A stretch of 64,000 nucleotides of DNA from Anaerococcus vaginimassiliensis. Its GTDB lineage: Bacteria; Bacillota; Clostridia; Tissierellales; Peptoniphilaceae. The stretch lies in NCBI RefSeq assembly GCF_900626155.1, contig NZ_LR130844.1, forward strand, positions 682,061 to 746,060. Direction: 5' to 3'. The notes under the pieces were generated by a model that saw nothing but the letters and a program-made list of their open reading frames with translations, did not search any database and had not been told where the DNA came from. Shown one piece after another: positions 1-8,492 of the stretch; the first letter of the stretch is position 1, and each line of letters begins with the position of its first letter. The position numbers and the translations under genes are program-made.

Positions 1-279
1 TATTACACAACCCTATCAGGAGTAAACCTAATAGAAGCAGCAGTAAAAGACCTAGTATATGAAAAAGCAGAAGAAAAAAGACCAGACAAAGAATTTATGC
101 TAAGAACCCTAAGCGATTCATGCCTAAAAGATAAAATAAAAGATGAATTCAAAGATATCTACAGCGAAAGGGTAGGTATTAGTCTAAATCCTATGGAAAG
201 TTCTTATGATAATTCACCTAAAAGGTTAGAAGGTGTTAAAAAGAGCATAAGTAGACTTGAAAAAGAAATATACAGTTAA
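1..279 (+). CDS. C-terminal part of an unrecognised protein (truncated by window edge)
   Basis: The frame is open from base 1 to the TAA at 277-279, giving 92 residues of a protein whose start lies outside the window. The piece is charged and Lys/Glu-rich, probably helical, with no membrane segment or cysteine pattern; it ends in a basic helix rich in Lys, Ser, Arg and Glu. I do not recognise the family. The first internal ATG (97) lacks a good ribosome site, so it is unlikely to be a separate small gene. No clear terminator follows. Confidence 0.6.
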   Translation, partial: YYTTLSGVNLIEAAVKDLVYEKAEEKRPDKEFMLRTLSDSCLKDKIKDEFKDIYSERVGISLNPMESSYDNSPKRLEGVKKSISRLEKEIYS

Positions 280-403
280 AATATTTTAAATAAACATCAT
301 TTTTAAAGAAAAGCCTAAAAATTATGGCATCTAGTAAAAAATAGAGTTTAATAGAAAGAGTCGAAAAACTTAGTGGGAATTTGTTTAACTAAATAAGATG
401 TAA

Positions 404-430
404 GGAGATATCGGCAGGTCCGGTATCTCT
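404..430 (+). promoter_or_regulatory. Hairpin in the leader of the MATE gene
   Basis: An 11-bp stem (GGAGATATCGG at 404-414 against CCGGTATCTCT at 420-430, two G-T pairs) closes a five-base loop 28 bases before the MATE start. No long T-run follows, so it is a weak terminator at best. It could be an attenuator, an operator or the 3' end of the upstream transcript. Confidence 0.4.
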
Positions 431-457
431 TATATTGCACAATTTGAAGGAGGTTTT

Positions 458-1828
458 ATGGAAAATATTGAAAGTAATAAAGAAAATATAATGGGTACCA
501 TGCCCGTTGGACAACTTCTTGTTAAGATGAGTATTCCAATGGTAATTTCAATGCTTGTCCAATCAATCTACAACGTTGTGGATTCTATTTTTGTGGCAAG
601 AGTTTCTGAAGAAGCTCTTACGGCAGTATCTCTTGCATTTCCTGTTCAAAATATTATGCTTGCCTTTGCTATTGGTATTTCAGTTGGAGCTAGCGCTCTT
701 TTAAGTAGGTATCTCGGTATGGGAGATAAGAGAAGAGTTGGGTCTGTTGCCATGCACGGAGTTGCCTTATCTTTGATTGCGTATGTAGTATTTGCTCTAT
801 TAGGATTTTTCTTTACAGATTTTTTTGCAAATAGTCAGGCAGCCAGTAGCCAAATTGTAGCATATACCAAAGATTATTTATGGTTAATAACTGTATTTGG
901 GATAGGAGTATTTTTCCAAGTACTAGCTGAGAAACTACTTCAAGCGACATCGCTTACTTTTTATACTATGATTGTTCAAATATCAGGGGCCTTGATTAAT
1001 CTTATCTTAGATCCTATTTTTATATTTGGCCTTTTTGGTTTTCCAAGAATGGAAGTAAAAGGAGCTGCCCTTGCGACTGTTATAGGACAAGTTGGTGGAG
1101 CTATTATTGGTCTTATTTTAAATAAAACTAAAAATACTGACATAGTTGTTGATTTTAAACATTTTAGGTTTCATGGAGATATTTTAAAGCAAATATTCTG
1201 GATTGGTATCCCATCAATAGTTATGAATGCTATATCATCTGTAATTATTTTTATCCTAAACTCTATGCTTAGAGTATTTGGTCAATCAGCCATAGCAGCC
1301 TATGGAGTAATGTTTAAACTTCAATCATTTGCTTTCTTGCCAATTATAGGAATATCAAATGCTATGGTATCAATCATATCCTTTAACTACGGAGCAAGAC
1401 ATGTTTCAAGGATCAAAAGATCAATCAAACTTGCCCTAATATCTGGATTTGCCCTAGTAGGAATTGCTACAATAGCCTTGTGGATTTTACCAAATCAAAT
1501 CTTTGATTTATTTAATGCAACTGAAAATATGAGGAAAATAGGTGTACCTATGATTAGGATAGTATCATTGTCATATATAGTTGCCTCAGTTTCTATAATA
1601 TCCGTCGGCGTTTTCCAAGCTTTGGGTAACTGGAAGTCAGCTATTTTACAATCATTTTTAAGACAGTTTTTTATACTTCTGCCAACATTTTATCTATTAT
1701 CACTAACAGGTAATATTAATTTGGTTTGGTGGTCATTTTTAATATCTGAGGGTCTAAATACAATAATGTGTATTTATTTCTTAAGAAGAGATATAACAAA
1801 TAAAATAGAAGTTCTAGAAGAAAGATAA
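458..1828 (+). CDS. MATE family multidrug/Na+ antiporter
   Basis: 456-residue membrane protein of the MATE family, normal length. It should have about twelve membrane helices in two homologous halves; each half begins with a typical segment (residues near 20-60, SMLVQSIYNVVDSIFV, and 255-300). The family exports cationic drugs or metabolites using a Na+ or H+ gradient; the substrate cannot be read from the sequence. Start ATG follows a strong GGAGG six bases upstream. It stands alone between a leader hairpin and a terminator. Confidence 0.9.
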   Translation: MENIESNKENIMGTMPVGQLLVKMSIPMVISMLVQSIYNVVDSIFVARVSEEALTAVSLAFPVQNIMLAFAIGISVGASALLSRYLGMGDKRRVGSVAMHGVALSLIAYVVFALLGFFFTDFFANSQAASSQIVAYTKDYLWLITVFGIGVFFQVLAEKLLQATSLTFYTMIVQISGALINLILDPIFIFGLFGFPRMEVKGAALATVIGQVGGAIIGLILNKTKNTDIVVDFKHFRFHGDILKQIFWIGIPSIVMNAISSVIIFILNSMLRVFGQSAIAAYGVMFKLQSFAFLPIIGISNAMVSIISFNYGARHVSRIKRSIKLALISGFALVGIATIALWILPNQIFDLFNATENMRKIGVPMIRIVSLSYIVASVSIISVGVFQALGNWKSAILQSFLRQFFILLPTFYLLSLTGNINLVWWSFLISEGLNTIMCIYFLRRDITNKIEVLEER

Positions 1829-1832
1829 GAAG

Positions 1833-1866
1833 ATCCAACTAAGCTTAAGCCTAGTTGGATTTTTTA
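1833..1866 (+). terminator. Rho-independent terminator between convergent genes
   Basis: ATCCAACTA (1833-1841) pairs exactly with TAGTTGGAT (1852-1860) and is followed by a T-run to 1865. It ends the MATE transcript; the minus gene ending at 1864 overlaps its T-run. Confidence 0.85.
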
Positions 1867-2727
1867 GTTGATTCCTACAAAAATATAGTTAATAAATTTA
1901 ATTTTAAAATAAAATAAGATTTGTCCTATAAAAAATGTTATGAGAGAAGCTAGTACAAGGATAATAGCAGTATCTGTAATAACAAAACTATTTAGAGCAA
2001 GATAAACTGATGGGAAGATGTATATATAGACAAAAATCATAAACTTCTCAAAAGTTAACTCTTGAGGGTTTCTAATTTGTTTTAATACCAAATAAATTAT
2101 AGCCAAAAAAGAAACCAAGTATCCATAGCTTAGAGAAAATCTCTTGTTTATATAAATTTCTCCAATTAATAATACTATAGCTAAAATATAAAGAATAGGA
2201 TTTATCTTGTTAGCTGCCCTAACTCTAAGCGCCATAACATATACCGAAAAGTAAAGAAATACATCCTTAAAGCTTACAAGATTAATTAAAAGCTTGCTGT
2301 AATCGTAATAGAAGAAAACACCTAGGCATAAGATTCCTAGTATGCTCGTAAAGGTATTTCCAAATATTCTATTTGATAGAAATTCAATTAGGAAAAATAT
2401 ACCCACAAGCCCTATCAAATCATAGAAGTTTCTTATATTTAGGTATATATCTGTAACTAAGTCCTTATTTATATTTGGAGTAAAGCCGTTTACAATAAAT
2501 AAGTTAATTATAGTAAAGGTTAATAGCGGCAGAAATAAGAGGAGGACTTTTTTAGTATCCATAAAAGAAATCATATAGGCAAGATAAGCTATAAGGTAAG
2601 AATTAATTAGCCTAAAGATGGTATCTGTATTTAATTTTATTAAAGGAGCAAGAATTGGGGTAAAAAAACTAGTAATTAGAAGTATCAGCCCTAAAAAACT
2701 TGCTAGGTGGATATTAATCTTTTTCAT
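1864..2727 (-). CDS. Polytopic membrane protein, unknown function
   Basis: 287 residues, almost entirely hydrophobic, with about nine to ten predicted membrane helices and few charged residues between them. No motif of a known transporter or enzyme is visible. No strong ribosome site precedes the ATG, so initiation may be weak or the transcript nearly leaderless. It is divergent from the gene at 2796 and convergent with the MATE gene. Function not recognised. Confidence 0.6.
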   Translation of the reverse strand: MKKINIHLASFLGLILLITSFFTPILAPLIKLNTDTIFRLINSYLIAYLAYMISFMDTKKVLLLFLPLLTFTIINLFIVNGFTPNINKDLVTDIYLNIRNFYDLIGLVGIFFLIEFLSNRIFGNTFTSILGILCLGVFFYYDYSKLLINLVSFKDVFLYFSVYVMALRVRAANKINPILYILAIVLLIGEIYINKRFSLSYGYLVSFLAIIYLVLKQIRNPQELTFEKFMIFVYIYIFPSVYLALNSFVITDTAIILVLASLITFFIGQILFYFKIKFINYIFVGIN

Positions 2728-2767
2728 ATAACAATAATATCATAAATCGCAAAAAAGTTTAATTAAA

Positions 2768-2776
2768 TGATATAAT
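2768..2776 (+). promoter_or_regulatory. Extended -10 promoter
   Basis: TG-A-TATAAT (2768-2776) is an extended -10 element 19 bases upstream of the next ATG. No good -35 is seen, which is usual for this promoter type. Confidence 0.5.
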
Positions 2777-2795
2777 ACTTATAAGAGAGGTAAGT

Positions 2796-3416
2796 ATGAG
2801 TAAACAAGACAGATCAAACTATGATTTTAGCTACGATATTGATAGAGATAAACAAAGAGAGTTAAAAAGAAAAGAGAGAAGAAGAAAAAAACGTAGGAGA
2901 GAGGCGATAATTCGTCTACTTGCTAGTTTAGCCTTGATTGTGGTAATTATTTTTGCTGTAAGTAAGCTATTTAATTCAAATAAAAAAACTGTAGCAAAGA
3001 TAGAAACAGCAATAAAGACAAATGATAGGGATTATATAGATAAAAATATGGATAGGCTAGGCCTTATCATGGATGCCCTTAGGACTTCTTATTCAGAAGA
3101 TGAAAACGAAGGCAAGGAATTTCTAAGCAATTGTTTTAAAAACCTTAAATTAACTTATATTGAGGAAAAAAAGGTAACTGGTGGCAAGGAAATCACATTA
3201 GAGATAGAAAATATAAACTATGTCGACGTCTATAACAGCCTAGGTGAGGATAAGAGTCACAAAACTTATATGAGTCTTTTAGCTGATGAGAAAAGTCCAA
3301 AGAAAAAAGCTAGAGTTACAATTTTTGTTAGAAATAAAGTTTTCAAGAAAAAAATATATGAGTCCAGACCTTTTGTAAATGCTATCTTGGGAGGAGCATT
3401 AGACTATGCAAACTAA
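2796..3416 (+). CDS. Membrane-anchored hypothetical protein with basic N-tail
   Basis: 206 residues. An N-terminal tail rich in Lys and Arg (residues about 18-42) leads into one membrane helix (about 43-60), then an outward-facing domain of about 140 residues. The positive tail before the helix predicts the tail in the cytoplasm and the domain outside. No known domain recognised. It overlaps the CPBP protease gene by 11 bases, so the two are one operon and may act together at the membrane. Confidence 0.65.
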   Translation: MSKQDRSNYDFSYDIDRDKQRELKRKERRRKKRRREAIIRLLASLALIVVIIFAVSKLFNSNKKTVAKIETAIKTNDRDYIDKNMDRLGLIMDALRTSYSEDENEGKEFLSNCFKNLKLTYIEEKKVTGGKEITLEIENINYVDVYNSLGEDKSHKTYMSLLADEKSPKKKARVTIFVRNKVFKKKIYESRPFVNAILGGALDYAN

Positions 3417-4314
3417 GGTAGACTTTATTGAAAATGAATCAATTAAAGAAACTTATAGGGTGATGAAGGATAGAAATCCTGTAATCTTCACCCTTATTCT
3501 TTTTCTTATAATGCAAGTTGTAGCGGCTCTTGGGATTTCTCTTTTAGGATTATTAGGTAAAAATATTTTAAATATAGAGTTAAAAGGCGACAGCTTAAAT
3601 ATAGCTATTCTAATATCAACTCTTATGGTTAGCCTAGCTACTTATTTTTTTGTAAAAGTCTATCAAAAAAGAACAACTAAGTCCATGGGATTAGCTTCTG
3701 ATAATAAAATAAAGTCCTATTTTTTAGGAATAGGGATAAGTTTTATTATGCTTAGCCTAGCATTTTTCTTGGCTACTTTTTTTGGTGGTTATGACATAAA
3801 GGTAAATACTGAAAATGTAAACCCTCTTGTGTTTGTATTTTTTATATTTGGATGGATGTGTCAGGGTTTTGAGGAAGAATTTATAGTAAGATCTGCTATA
3901 ATGAATTATTTTGCTAGTAGAAGTGGCGTATTTGTTGGACTTGTTGCTAATAGCCTTATTTTTGCAATCCTACATTTAGGCAATTCATCTTTTAATCTTT
4001 TAGCTTTTATCAATTTATTTATAATAGGCTTAGTGTTTTCTATGCTTTTTTATCTCACTGATAATATATATACATCGGCAGGAGCCCACAGCATGTGGAA
4101 CTTCATGCAAGCAAATATAGTTGGGATAAATGTTAGTGGAATTATAAGTTCTAAAAATTCGATATTTAAGTCTAACCCAACTGGATACTCTTTAATCAGC
4201 GGGGGAGCATTTGGGATAGAAGCAAGTATTTTAGTAACTTTTGTTGGACTCATAAGTCTTGTGATTTTATATAAAATAGCTATAAATAAAAACCTTATAA
4301 AAAAATCAAATTAA
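3406..4314 (+). CDS. CPBP family intramembrane metalloprotease
   Basis: 302-residue membrane protein with the CPBP (Abi/Rce1-like) motifs: FEEEFIVR near residue 157 carries the paired glutamates and arginine, FAILHLGN near 190 the first histidine, and AGAHSMWNF near 226 the second histidine and asparagine. In this family these residues sit inside the membrane and bind the catalytic metal. Members process prenylated or other membrane peptides, or serve in bacteriocin self-immunity; the substrate is unknown here. GAGGAG nine bases upstream supports this start, inside the end of the preceding gene. Confidence 0.85.
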   Translation: MQTKVDFIENESIKETYRVMKDRNPVIFTLILFLIMQVVAALGISLLGLLGKNILNIELKGDSLNIAILISTLMVSLATYFFVKVYQKRTTKSMGLASDNKIKSYFLGIGISFIMLSLAFFLATFFGGYDIKVNTENVNPLVFVFFIFGWMCQGFEEEFIVRSAIMNYFASRSGVFVGLVANSLIFAILHLGNSSFNLLAFINLFIIGLVFSMLFYLTDNIYTSAGAHSMWNFMQANIVGINVSGIISSKNSIFKSNPTGYSLISGGAFGIEASILVTFVGLISLVILYKIAINKNLIKKSN

Positions 4315-4337
4315 AAAGACCCTGTGAAGGGTCTTTT
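4314..4337 (+). terminator. Bidirectional terminator between CPBP and pgi
   Basis: AAAAGACCC (4314-4322) pairs with GGGTCTTTT (4329-4337). T-rich sequence follows on both strands, so it can end both convergent transcripts. Confidence 0.85.
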
Positions 4338-4346
4338 GTTTTGCTC

Positions 4347-5618
4347 TTAATAACCAGGTTTTCCTAGAAGTTTAAACATTTGTGCCTTGTATTCTTCAAC
4401 CCCTGGTTGGTTAAATGGATTTACTCCAAACATATATCCAGAAACTCCAACTCCTATTTCAAAGAAATAGAATAGTTTTGCGATTTCTTTTTCATCAACC
4501 TTATCCATTATAATTCTAATGTTTGGAACATTTCCTTTGACGTGGGCTATAGTTGTTCCTTCCATGGCTTGTTTGTTTACAAAGCTCATAGTCTTTCCAG
4601 CAAGATAATTTAGTCCGTCTAGGTTGTCCTTATCTTCTTTGATAGTTAAATCTGATTCTTGGTTTTCAATTTCTATTACAGTTTCAAAGAGATTTCTCTT
4701 TCCTTCTTGGATCATTTGTCCTACTGAGTGAAGGTCTGTTGTGTTGTTTACAGATACAGGGAAGATTCCTTTGCCATCCTTACCTTCACTTTCCGCATAA
4801 AGTTGTTTCCACCATTCTGCTATATATTTTAGTTTAGCTTCGTAATTTACTAAAACTTCTATATCTTTTCCATCTTCTGCTAGCATGTTTCTAATGGCTG
4901 CATATTTTATAGCTGGATTGTCGAAAGATTTTTGAGTATATTCATCCATTCCTTCTTTGAATCCTTCCATAAATTTATCTATATCAAGACCTGCTGCTGC
5001 AAGTGGCAAAAGACCAACTGCAGATATTACGGAAAATCTTCCACCGATATCATCTGGAACTACAAAAGTTTCGTAACCTTCTGCATCGGCAAGCTCTTTT
5101 AAAGCTCCCTTTTGTCTATCAGTTGTAGCAAAAATTCTTTCCTTAGCTTCCTCTTTGCCGTATTTTTCTTCAAGAGCTTCTTTTAAAAACCTAAAAGCAA
5201 TAGCAGGCTCAGTTGTTGTACCAGATTTAGAAATAACATTTAAACTGTAGTCCTTATCTTTTAGATAATCTAAAAGCTCACTTAGGTATTGGCCAGAAAT
5301 TTGGTTTCCAGCATAGATTAGCTTAACTTTTCTCTTAGAGTTAAAATAAGAATCACAAGCTACATCTACTGCCTTGATACCTAGGTAGGATCCACCGATT
5401 CCAATTGAAACAAGAACATCAGAGTTTTCGTTAATCTTTTTGGCTGCTTTTTTAATTCTGTCAAACTCTTCTTTGTCATAATCAACTGGTCTTTCGATCC
5501 AGCCTAGAAAATCATTTCCCTCTCCGCTTTTATTCATGAGGGTATCAAAAGCATCTAGGGCTTTATTCTCATAGCTATCAATTTTGTCTAAGTTTACATT
5601 AGTAAAATCTAATTTCAT
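4347..5618 (-). CDS. pgi: Glucose-6-phosphate isomerase
   Basis: Interconverts glucose 6-phosphate and fructose 6-phosphate in glycolysis. 423 residues, slightly shorter than the roughly 450 common in Firmicutes but with all hallmarks: sugar-phosphate loop [12 protein letters not shown] (about 128-140), the signature [22 protein letters not shown] region (about 188-210), a segment with [11 protein letters not shown] (about 290-301), and the C-terminal QPGVEEYK with the catalytic lysine. GGAGG precedes the ATG. Single-gene unit with its own promoter, convergent with the CPBP gene. Confidence 0.95.
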   Translation of the reverse strand: MKLDFTNVNLDKIDSYENKALDAFDTLMNKSGEGNDFLGWIERPVDYDKEEFDRIKKAAKKINENSDVLVSIGIGGSYLGIKAVDVACDSYFNSKRKVKLIYAGNQISGQYLSELLDYLKDKDYSLNVISKSGTTTEPAIAFRFLKEALEEKYGKEEAKERIFATTDRQKGALKELADAEGYETFVVPDDIGGRFSVISAVGLLPLAAAGLDIDKFMEGFKEGMDEYTQKSFDNPAIKYAAIRNMLAEDGKDIEVLVNYEAKLKYIAEWWKQLYAESEGKDGKGIFPVSVNNTTDLHSVGQMIQEGKRNLFETVIEIENQESDLTIKEDKDNLDGLNYLAGKTMSFVNKQAMEGTTIAHVKGNVPNIRIIMDKVDEKEIAKLFYFFEIGVGVSGYMFGVNPFNQPGVEEYKAQMFKLLGKPGY

Positions 5619-5644
5619 ATTCTCCTCCTATTTTCTATATACAC

Positions 5645-5669
5645 ATTATACCCGTAAAAGCTATTTTAC
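5645..5669 (-). promoter_or_regulatory. pgi promoter -10 with adjacent inverted repeat
   Basis: On the minus strand TATAAT (5650-5645) lies about 30 bases before pgi. Directly upstream, across the spacer, is a perfect inverted repeat GTAAAA-GCTA-TTTTAC (5654-5669) that could bind a repressor. The -35 is not clear. Confidence 0.45.
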
Positions 5670-5801
5670 ATTAGCAAAATAAAAGGCGAAGAGTATGGAA
5701 AATGTAATAAAATTGGGATATTCGTAATTATAAATTGTTAAAATATTCCAACAAAAATTATATAAAAGAAATTACAAAAATAAAATTATGAACAAGTAAG
5801 T

Positions 5802-5882
5802 GAGAATGATTATACTTATCATATTTAGAATGATAAAAACTTTAGAATGATTCTTGACAAATTAAAAAATAAATACTATAAT
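5802..5882 (+). promoter_or_regulatory. Rubrerythrin promoter with Fur/PerR-type boxes
   Basis: TTGACA (5854-5859), a 17-base spacer and TATAAT (5877-5882) form a near-consensus promoter. A perfect dyad AGAAT-G-ATTCT (5844-5854) abuts and overlaps the -35 and resembles a PerR box. Upstream, 5802-5820 matches the 19-bp Fur box at 15 of 19 positions by my count. A third half-site, AGAATGATAA, lies near 5827. Binding here would block RNA polymerase, fitting known peroxide-responsive control of rubrerythrin in clostridia. Confidence 0.75.
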
Positions 5883-5922
5883 ATGAATATCAGATGAAAA
5901 GTGAATGAAAAGGAGATTACAT

Positions 5923-6513
5923 ATGACATTAAAAGGAACAAAAACAGCACAAAACCTTATCACTTCATTTGCAGGTGAAAGCCAAGCAACAATGAGATAT
6001 AGATATGCAGCTAAAGTAGCTGACAAAGAAGGTTACAAACAAATATCTGCTATCTTTGAAGAAACAGCTAGAAACGAAGTTGAACACGCAGCAAGATTCT
6101 ACAAATTCTTAAAAGAAGAATTCAAACTTGATGCTATCGAACTAAACCCAGAATACACAGCATTCCCAGTAGTATTCCACGATACACTAACAAACCTACA
6201 AGGTGCAATCGACGGAGAAAATGAAGAATGTGAACACATGTATCCATCATTTGCAGACGTTGCAGAAGAAGAAGGATTTGATGAAATCGCTAGAGCATTT
6301 AGAAACATCGCTAAGGTTGAAGGTGCTCACAGAGATAGATATCAAAAACTACACGACAATGTAGAAAATGGAAAAGTATTCGAAAAAGACGAAAAAGTTA
6401 TTTGGAAATGCGGAAACTGTGGATTCCTTTACGAAGGAAAAGTAGCTCCAAAGATTTGTCCAGCATGTGCTCACAAACAAGAATGGTTTGAAGTAGCTGC
6501 ATTTAACTATTAA
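5923..6513 (+). CDS. rbr: Rubrerythrin
   Basis: Non-haem iron protein that reduces hydrogen peroxide in anaerobes. 196 residues: an N-terminal ferritin-like four-helix domain (about 1-150) with iron ligands in GES, ETARNEVEHA and KVEGAHRDR, and a C-terminal rubredoxin-like domain (about 155-196) whose CGNCG and CPAC pairs bind one iron. An in-frame ATG at 5905 is rejected because AAGGAG at 5910-5915 sits correctly for the ATG at 5923. Codon choice is strongly biased, as in highly expressed genes. Regulated by the Fur/PerR-like sites just upstream; followed by its own terminator. Confidence 0.95.
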   Translation: MTLKGTKTAQNLITSFAGESQATMRYRYAAKVADKEGYKQISAIFEETARNEVEHAARFYKFLKEEFKLDAIELNPEYTAFPVVFHDTLTNLQGAIDGENEECEHMYPSFADVAEEEGFDEIARAFRNIAKVEGAHRDRYQKLHDNVENGKVFEKDEKVIWKCGNCGFLYEGKVAPKICPACAHKQEWFEVAAFNY

Positions 6514-6526
6514 TATCGATATATCT

Positions 6527-6557
6527 AAGACTCAGGTTTATCCTGGGTCTTATTTTT
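6527..6557 (+). terminator. Terminator of rubrerythrin
   Basis: AAGACTCAGG (6527-6536) pairs with CCTGGGTCTT (6542-6551), one G-T pair, then TATTTTTAT. Confidence 0.85.
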
Positions 6558-6659
6558 ATGAAAGTACTTGCTAAACTAATGCATGACTTTGAAAGTATAG
6601 CACTTTGACTTTGAACCTGTATAATCTTAATAAGTAAAAGAATTATATAAGGAGCTAAA

Positions 6660-7376
6660 ATGAAAGTTATAGTATGCAAAGACTACGATGATATGAGCAA
6701 AAAAGCAGCTGATCTTGTGATTTCAAATATAAAAGAAAAACCACAAATTAAACTAGGACTTGCAACAGGATCATCTCCAATCGGACTTTATAAAAACCTA
6801 ATAAGAGCAAATGAAGATGGGGAAATATCTTTCAAATTTGCAAAATCTGTAAACCTAGACGAATATATTGGTATTGATCCAGCAAATGACCAATCTTACC
6901 AATATTTTATGAATGAAAATCTATTTAACCACGTTTCCTTTGCTGATACAAAACTACCTTACGCACCAGAAAATGACGAAAAGTATGCAGAAGAATACAA
7001 CAAGTATTTAGATGATTTTGGACAAAGGGATATTCAAATCCTAGGTATTGGGGAAAATGGCCACATAGCCTTTAATGAACCAGGCGAAGTTTTAAATAGA
7101 AGAACATCTATTGTAAAACTATCTCAAAGCACAATAGAAGCCAATTCTAGATTTTTTGAAAGTGAAGAAGATGTTCCAAAATACGCAATCTCTATGGGAA
7201 TGAGCGATATTTTCAATGCTAAAACCATAATATTGCTTGCCAATGGAAAGAAAAAACACGATGCTGTAAAAAAACTAATCGAGGGAGATACAATAGATCC
7301 TAAACTTCCAGCAAGTTTCCTTTCACTTCATCCTAATGTATACATCTACGTTGATGAAGAAGCTTATAGAGGATAA
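6660..7376 (+). CDS. nagB: Glucosamine-6-phosphate deaminase
   Basis: Converts glucosamine 6-phosphate to fructose 6-phosphate and ammonia, the last step in amino-sugar breakdown. 238 residues, normal for the short Gram-positive form. Visible motifs: phosphate loop LGLATGSSPIGLY (about 33-45), NLDEYIGIDP (about 66-75) with the catalytic aspartate, and GIGENGHIAFNEPG (about 127-140) with the active-site histidine. AAGGAG lies five bases before the ATG. Single gene with its own terminator; no nagA is adjacent. A TATAAT at 6620-6625 may be its -10, but no properly spaced -35 is seen. Confidence 0.95.
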   Translation: MKVIVCKDYDDMSKKAADLVISNIKEKPQIKLGLATGSSPIGLYKNLIRANEDGEISFKFAKSVNLDEYIGIDPANDQSYQYFMNENLFNHVSFADTKLPYAPENDEKYAEEYNKYLDDFGQRDIQILGIGENGHIAFNEPGEVLNRRTSIVKLSQSTIEANSRFFESEEDVPKYAISMGMSDIFNAKTIILLANGKKKHDAVKKLIEGDTIDPKLPASFLSLHPNVYIYVDEEAYRG

Positions 7377-7390
7377 ATAAAAAATAACTG

Positions 7391-7418
7391 CCAGAGCTAT
7401 TGCTCTGGTATTTTTTTT
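7391..7418 (+). terminator. Terminator of nagB
   Basis: CCAGAGC (7391-7397) pairs with GCTCTGG (7402-7408), followed by a run of T to 7418. Confidence 0.9.
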
Positions 7419-7426
7419 GTTTACAC

Positions 7427-7475
7427 TTGACAAATAAACTTGTCAAATATATAATAATGACAATAATAGTTGTCA
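7427..7475 (+). promoter_or_regulatory. Promoter bracketed by two identical dyad operators
   Basis: TTGACA (7427-7432), 17 bases, TATAAT (7450-7455) is a consensus promoter. A perfect dyad TTGACAA-N6-TTGTCAA (7427-7446) covers the -35, and a second TGACAA-N6-TTGTCA (7458-7475) lies over the likely start of transcription. Their centres are exactly 30 bp apart, about three helical turns. This layout predicts cooperative autorepression by the XRE protein encoded next. Confidence 0.75.
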
Positions 7476-7492
7476 AAAGAAGGGAGGATTTA

Positions 7493-7702
7493 TTGAGATT
7501 AGTTAATAACCTTTCTAGTTTGAGGAAGGAAAAAGGTATGAATCAGACAGAGCTTGGAGAGAAGGTTGGAGTTTCTAGACAGACCATATCTCTAATAGAA
7601 AGGGGAGACTACAACCCATCTATTGTGGTTGCCCTAAGTCTTGCTAGGGTGTTTGAAGTAAAAGTCGAGGATATTTTTAGTTTGGAGGAGATTAATGAAT
7701 AA
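7493..7702 (+). CDS. Small XRE-family HTH repressor
   Basis: 69-residue DNA-binding protein made of one helix-turn-helix: GMNQTELGEKVGVSRQTISLIERG (about 15-38) gives the recognition helix, and the tail ends in FEVKVEDIF, typical of this small family. The TTG at 7493 is chosen because AGGGAGG (7481-7487) ends five bases before it; an upstream ATG at 7457 would lie inside the operator. It overlaps the next gene by 8 bases. Likely represses its own promoter and controls the membrane partner. The inducing signal is unknown. Confidence 0.85.
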   Translation: MRLVNNLSSLRKEKGMNQTELGEKVGVSRQTISLIERGDYNPSIVVALSLARVFEVKVEDIFSLEEINE

Positions 7703-8381
7703 GAAAAAATTTGTAATGTTAATTATAGGAGGACTTCTAGTTGGAGCCTTTTCTGGTTGGATACTTGAAAATGTTAGACTAAGTGATTTAGGAGAAGTTA
7801 TTAAGTTCTTCTTAATAAAAAATGTATATAAGATAGTTCTTACAGTAATAATAATGAGTATTTTGATAGCATTTGGTCTTTATAGGAAATCTAAGGTAGA
7901 AATCGAGAAAGGCCTTCAAGGTGATGATCCGATTACAACAAAATACACCAACTATAGCCTAATGGTTAGAGATATAAGTATTTTTCTAATCTTTGCACTT
8001 TATTCCGTATTGGCTATGTCTATGGGAGTGTATTCCAATGAAGCTTGGATTAATCTAAGAGAGTCTGTAATTTTGATAGGGGCCTTAGTAGCCTATATAA
8101 TTCTTATTTCAGTGATTTTTCAAAAAAACTACGAGCTTATAAAGAAAGTAGAACCAAATAGGAAGGCTGATACTCTTGACTTTAGATTTAATAAGAAGTT
8201 TATTGAAGAATCTGACGAGATGGTCAAAGCCCATTATTACAAAAAAGGTTACAGAGGCTATAGGGCAATAATTCTTACAAATTTAATAATGCTAGTAGTC
8301 CTAGCAGGTCTAGCCCATCATTTAGATGTAGGAATAATCGCACCAATATTTATAGCAATATCTTCAGTTATTGGAATTTAG
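7695..8381 (+). CDS. DUF3169-like membrane protein paired with XRE repressor
   Basis: 228 residues with about six membrane helices: two N-terminal (about 7-25 and 42-62), two central (about 90-112 and 122-142) and two C-terminal (about 186-205 and 208-226). A charged cytoplasmic stretch (about 145-180) separates the halves. Length, layout and the overlapping small XRE gene match the DUF3169 family of Firmicutes, whose function is not known. GGAGGAG four bases upstream supports the start. Family assignment is from memory of the pattern, not from a search. Confidence 0.65.
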   Translation: MNKKKFVMLIIGGLLVGAFSGWILENVRLSDLGEVIKFFLIKNVYKIVLTVIIMSILIAFGLYRKSKVEIEKGLQGDDPITTKYTNYSLMVRDISIFLIFALYSVLAMSMGVYSNEAWINLRESVILIGALVAYIILISVIFQKNYELIKKVEPNRKADTLDFRFNKKFIEESDEMVKAHYYKKGYRGYRAIILTNLIMLVVLAGLAHHLDVGIIAPIFIAISSVIGI

Positions 8382-8401
8382 CAGCAAATAAATAAAAAAA
8401 G

Positions 8402-8436
8402 AAGGCTTCTGTCAATTGCTAACAGGAGCCTTTTAT
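8402..8436 (+). terminator. Terminator of XRE/DUF3169 operon
   Basis: AAGGCTTCTGT (8402-8412) pairs with ACAGGAGCCTT (8422-8432), one G-T pair, followed by TTTATCTT. Confidence 0.85.
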
Positions 8437-8492
8437 CTTACTTACAGGAAATAGACCTTATTATTGAAATTTAAAATACCTAATCTATAAAC

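Noticed and set aside
6605-6625. TTGACT plus TATAAT as nagB promoter
   Set aside because: The boxes are only 9 bases apart, too close for a sigma-70 promoter; only the -10 may be real.
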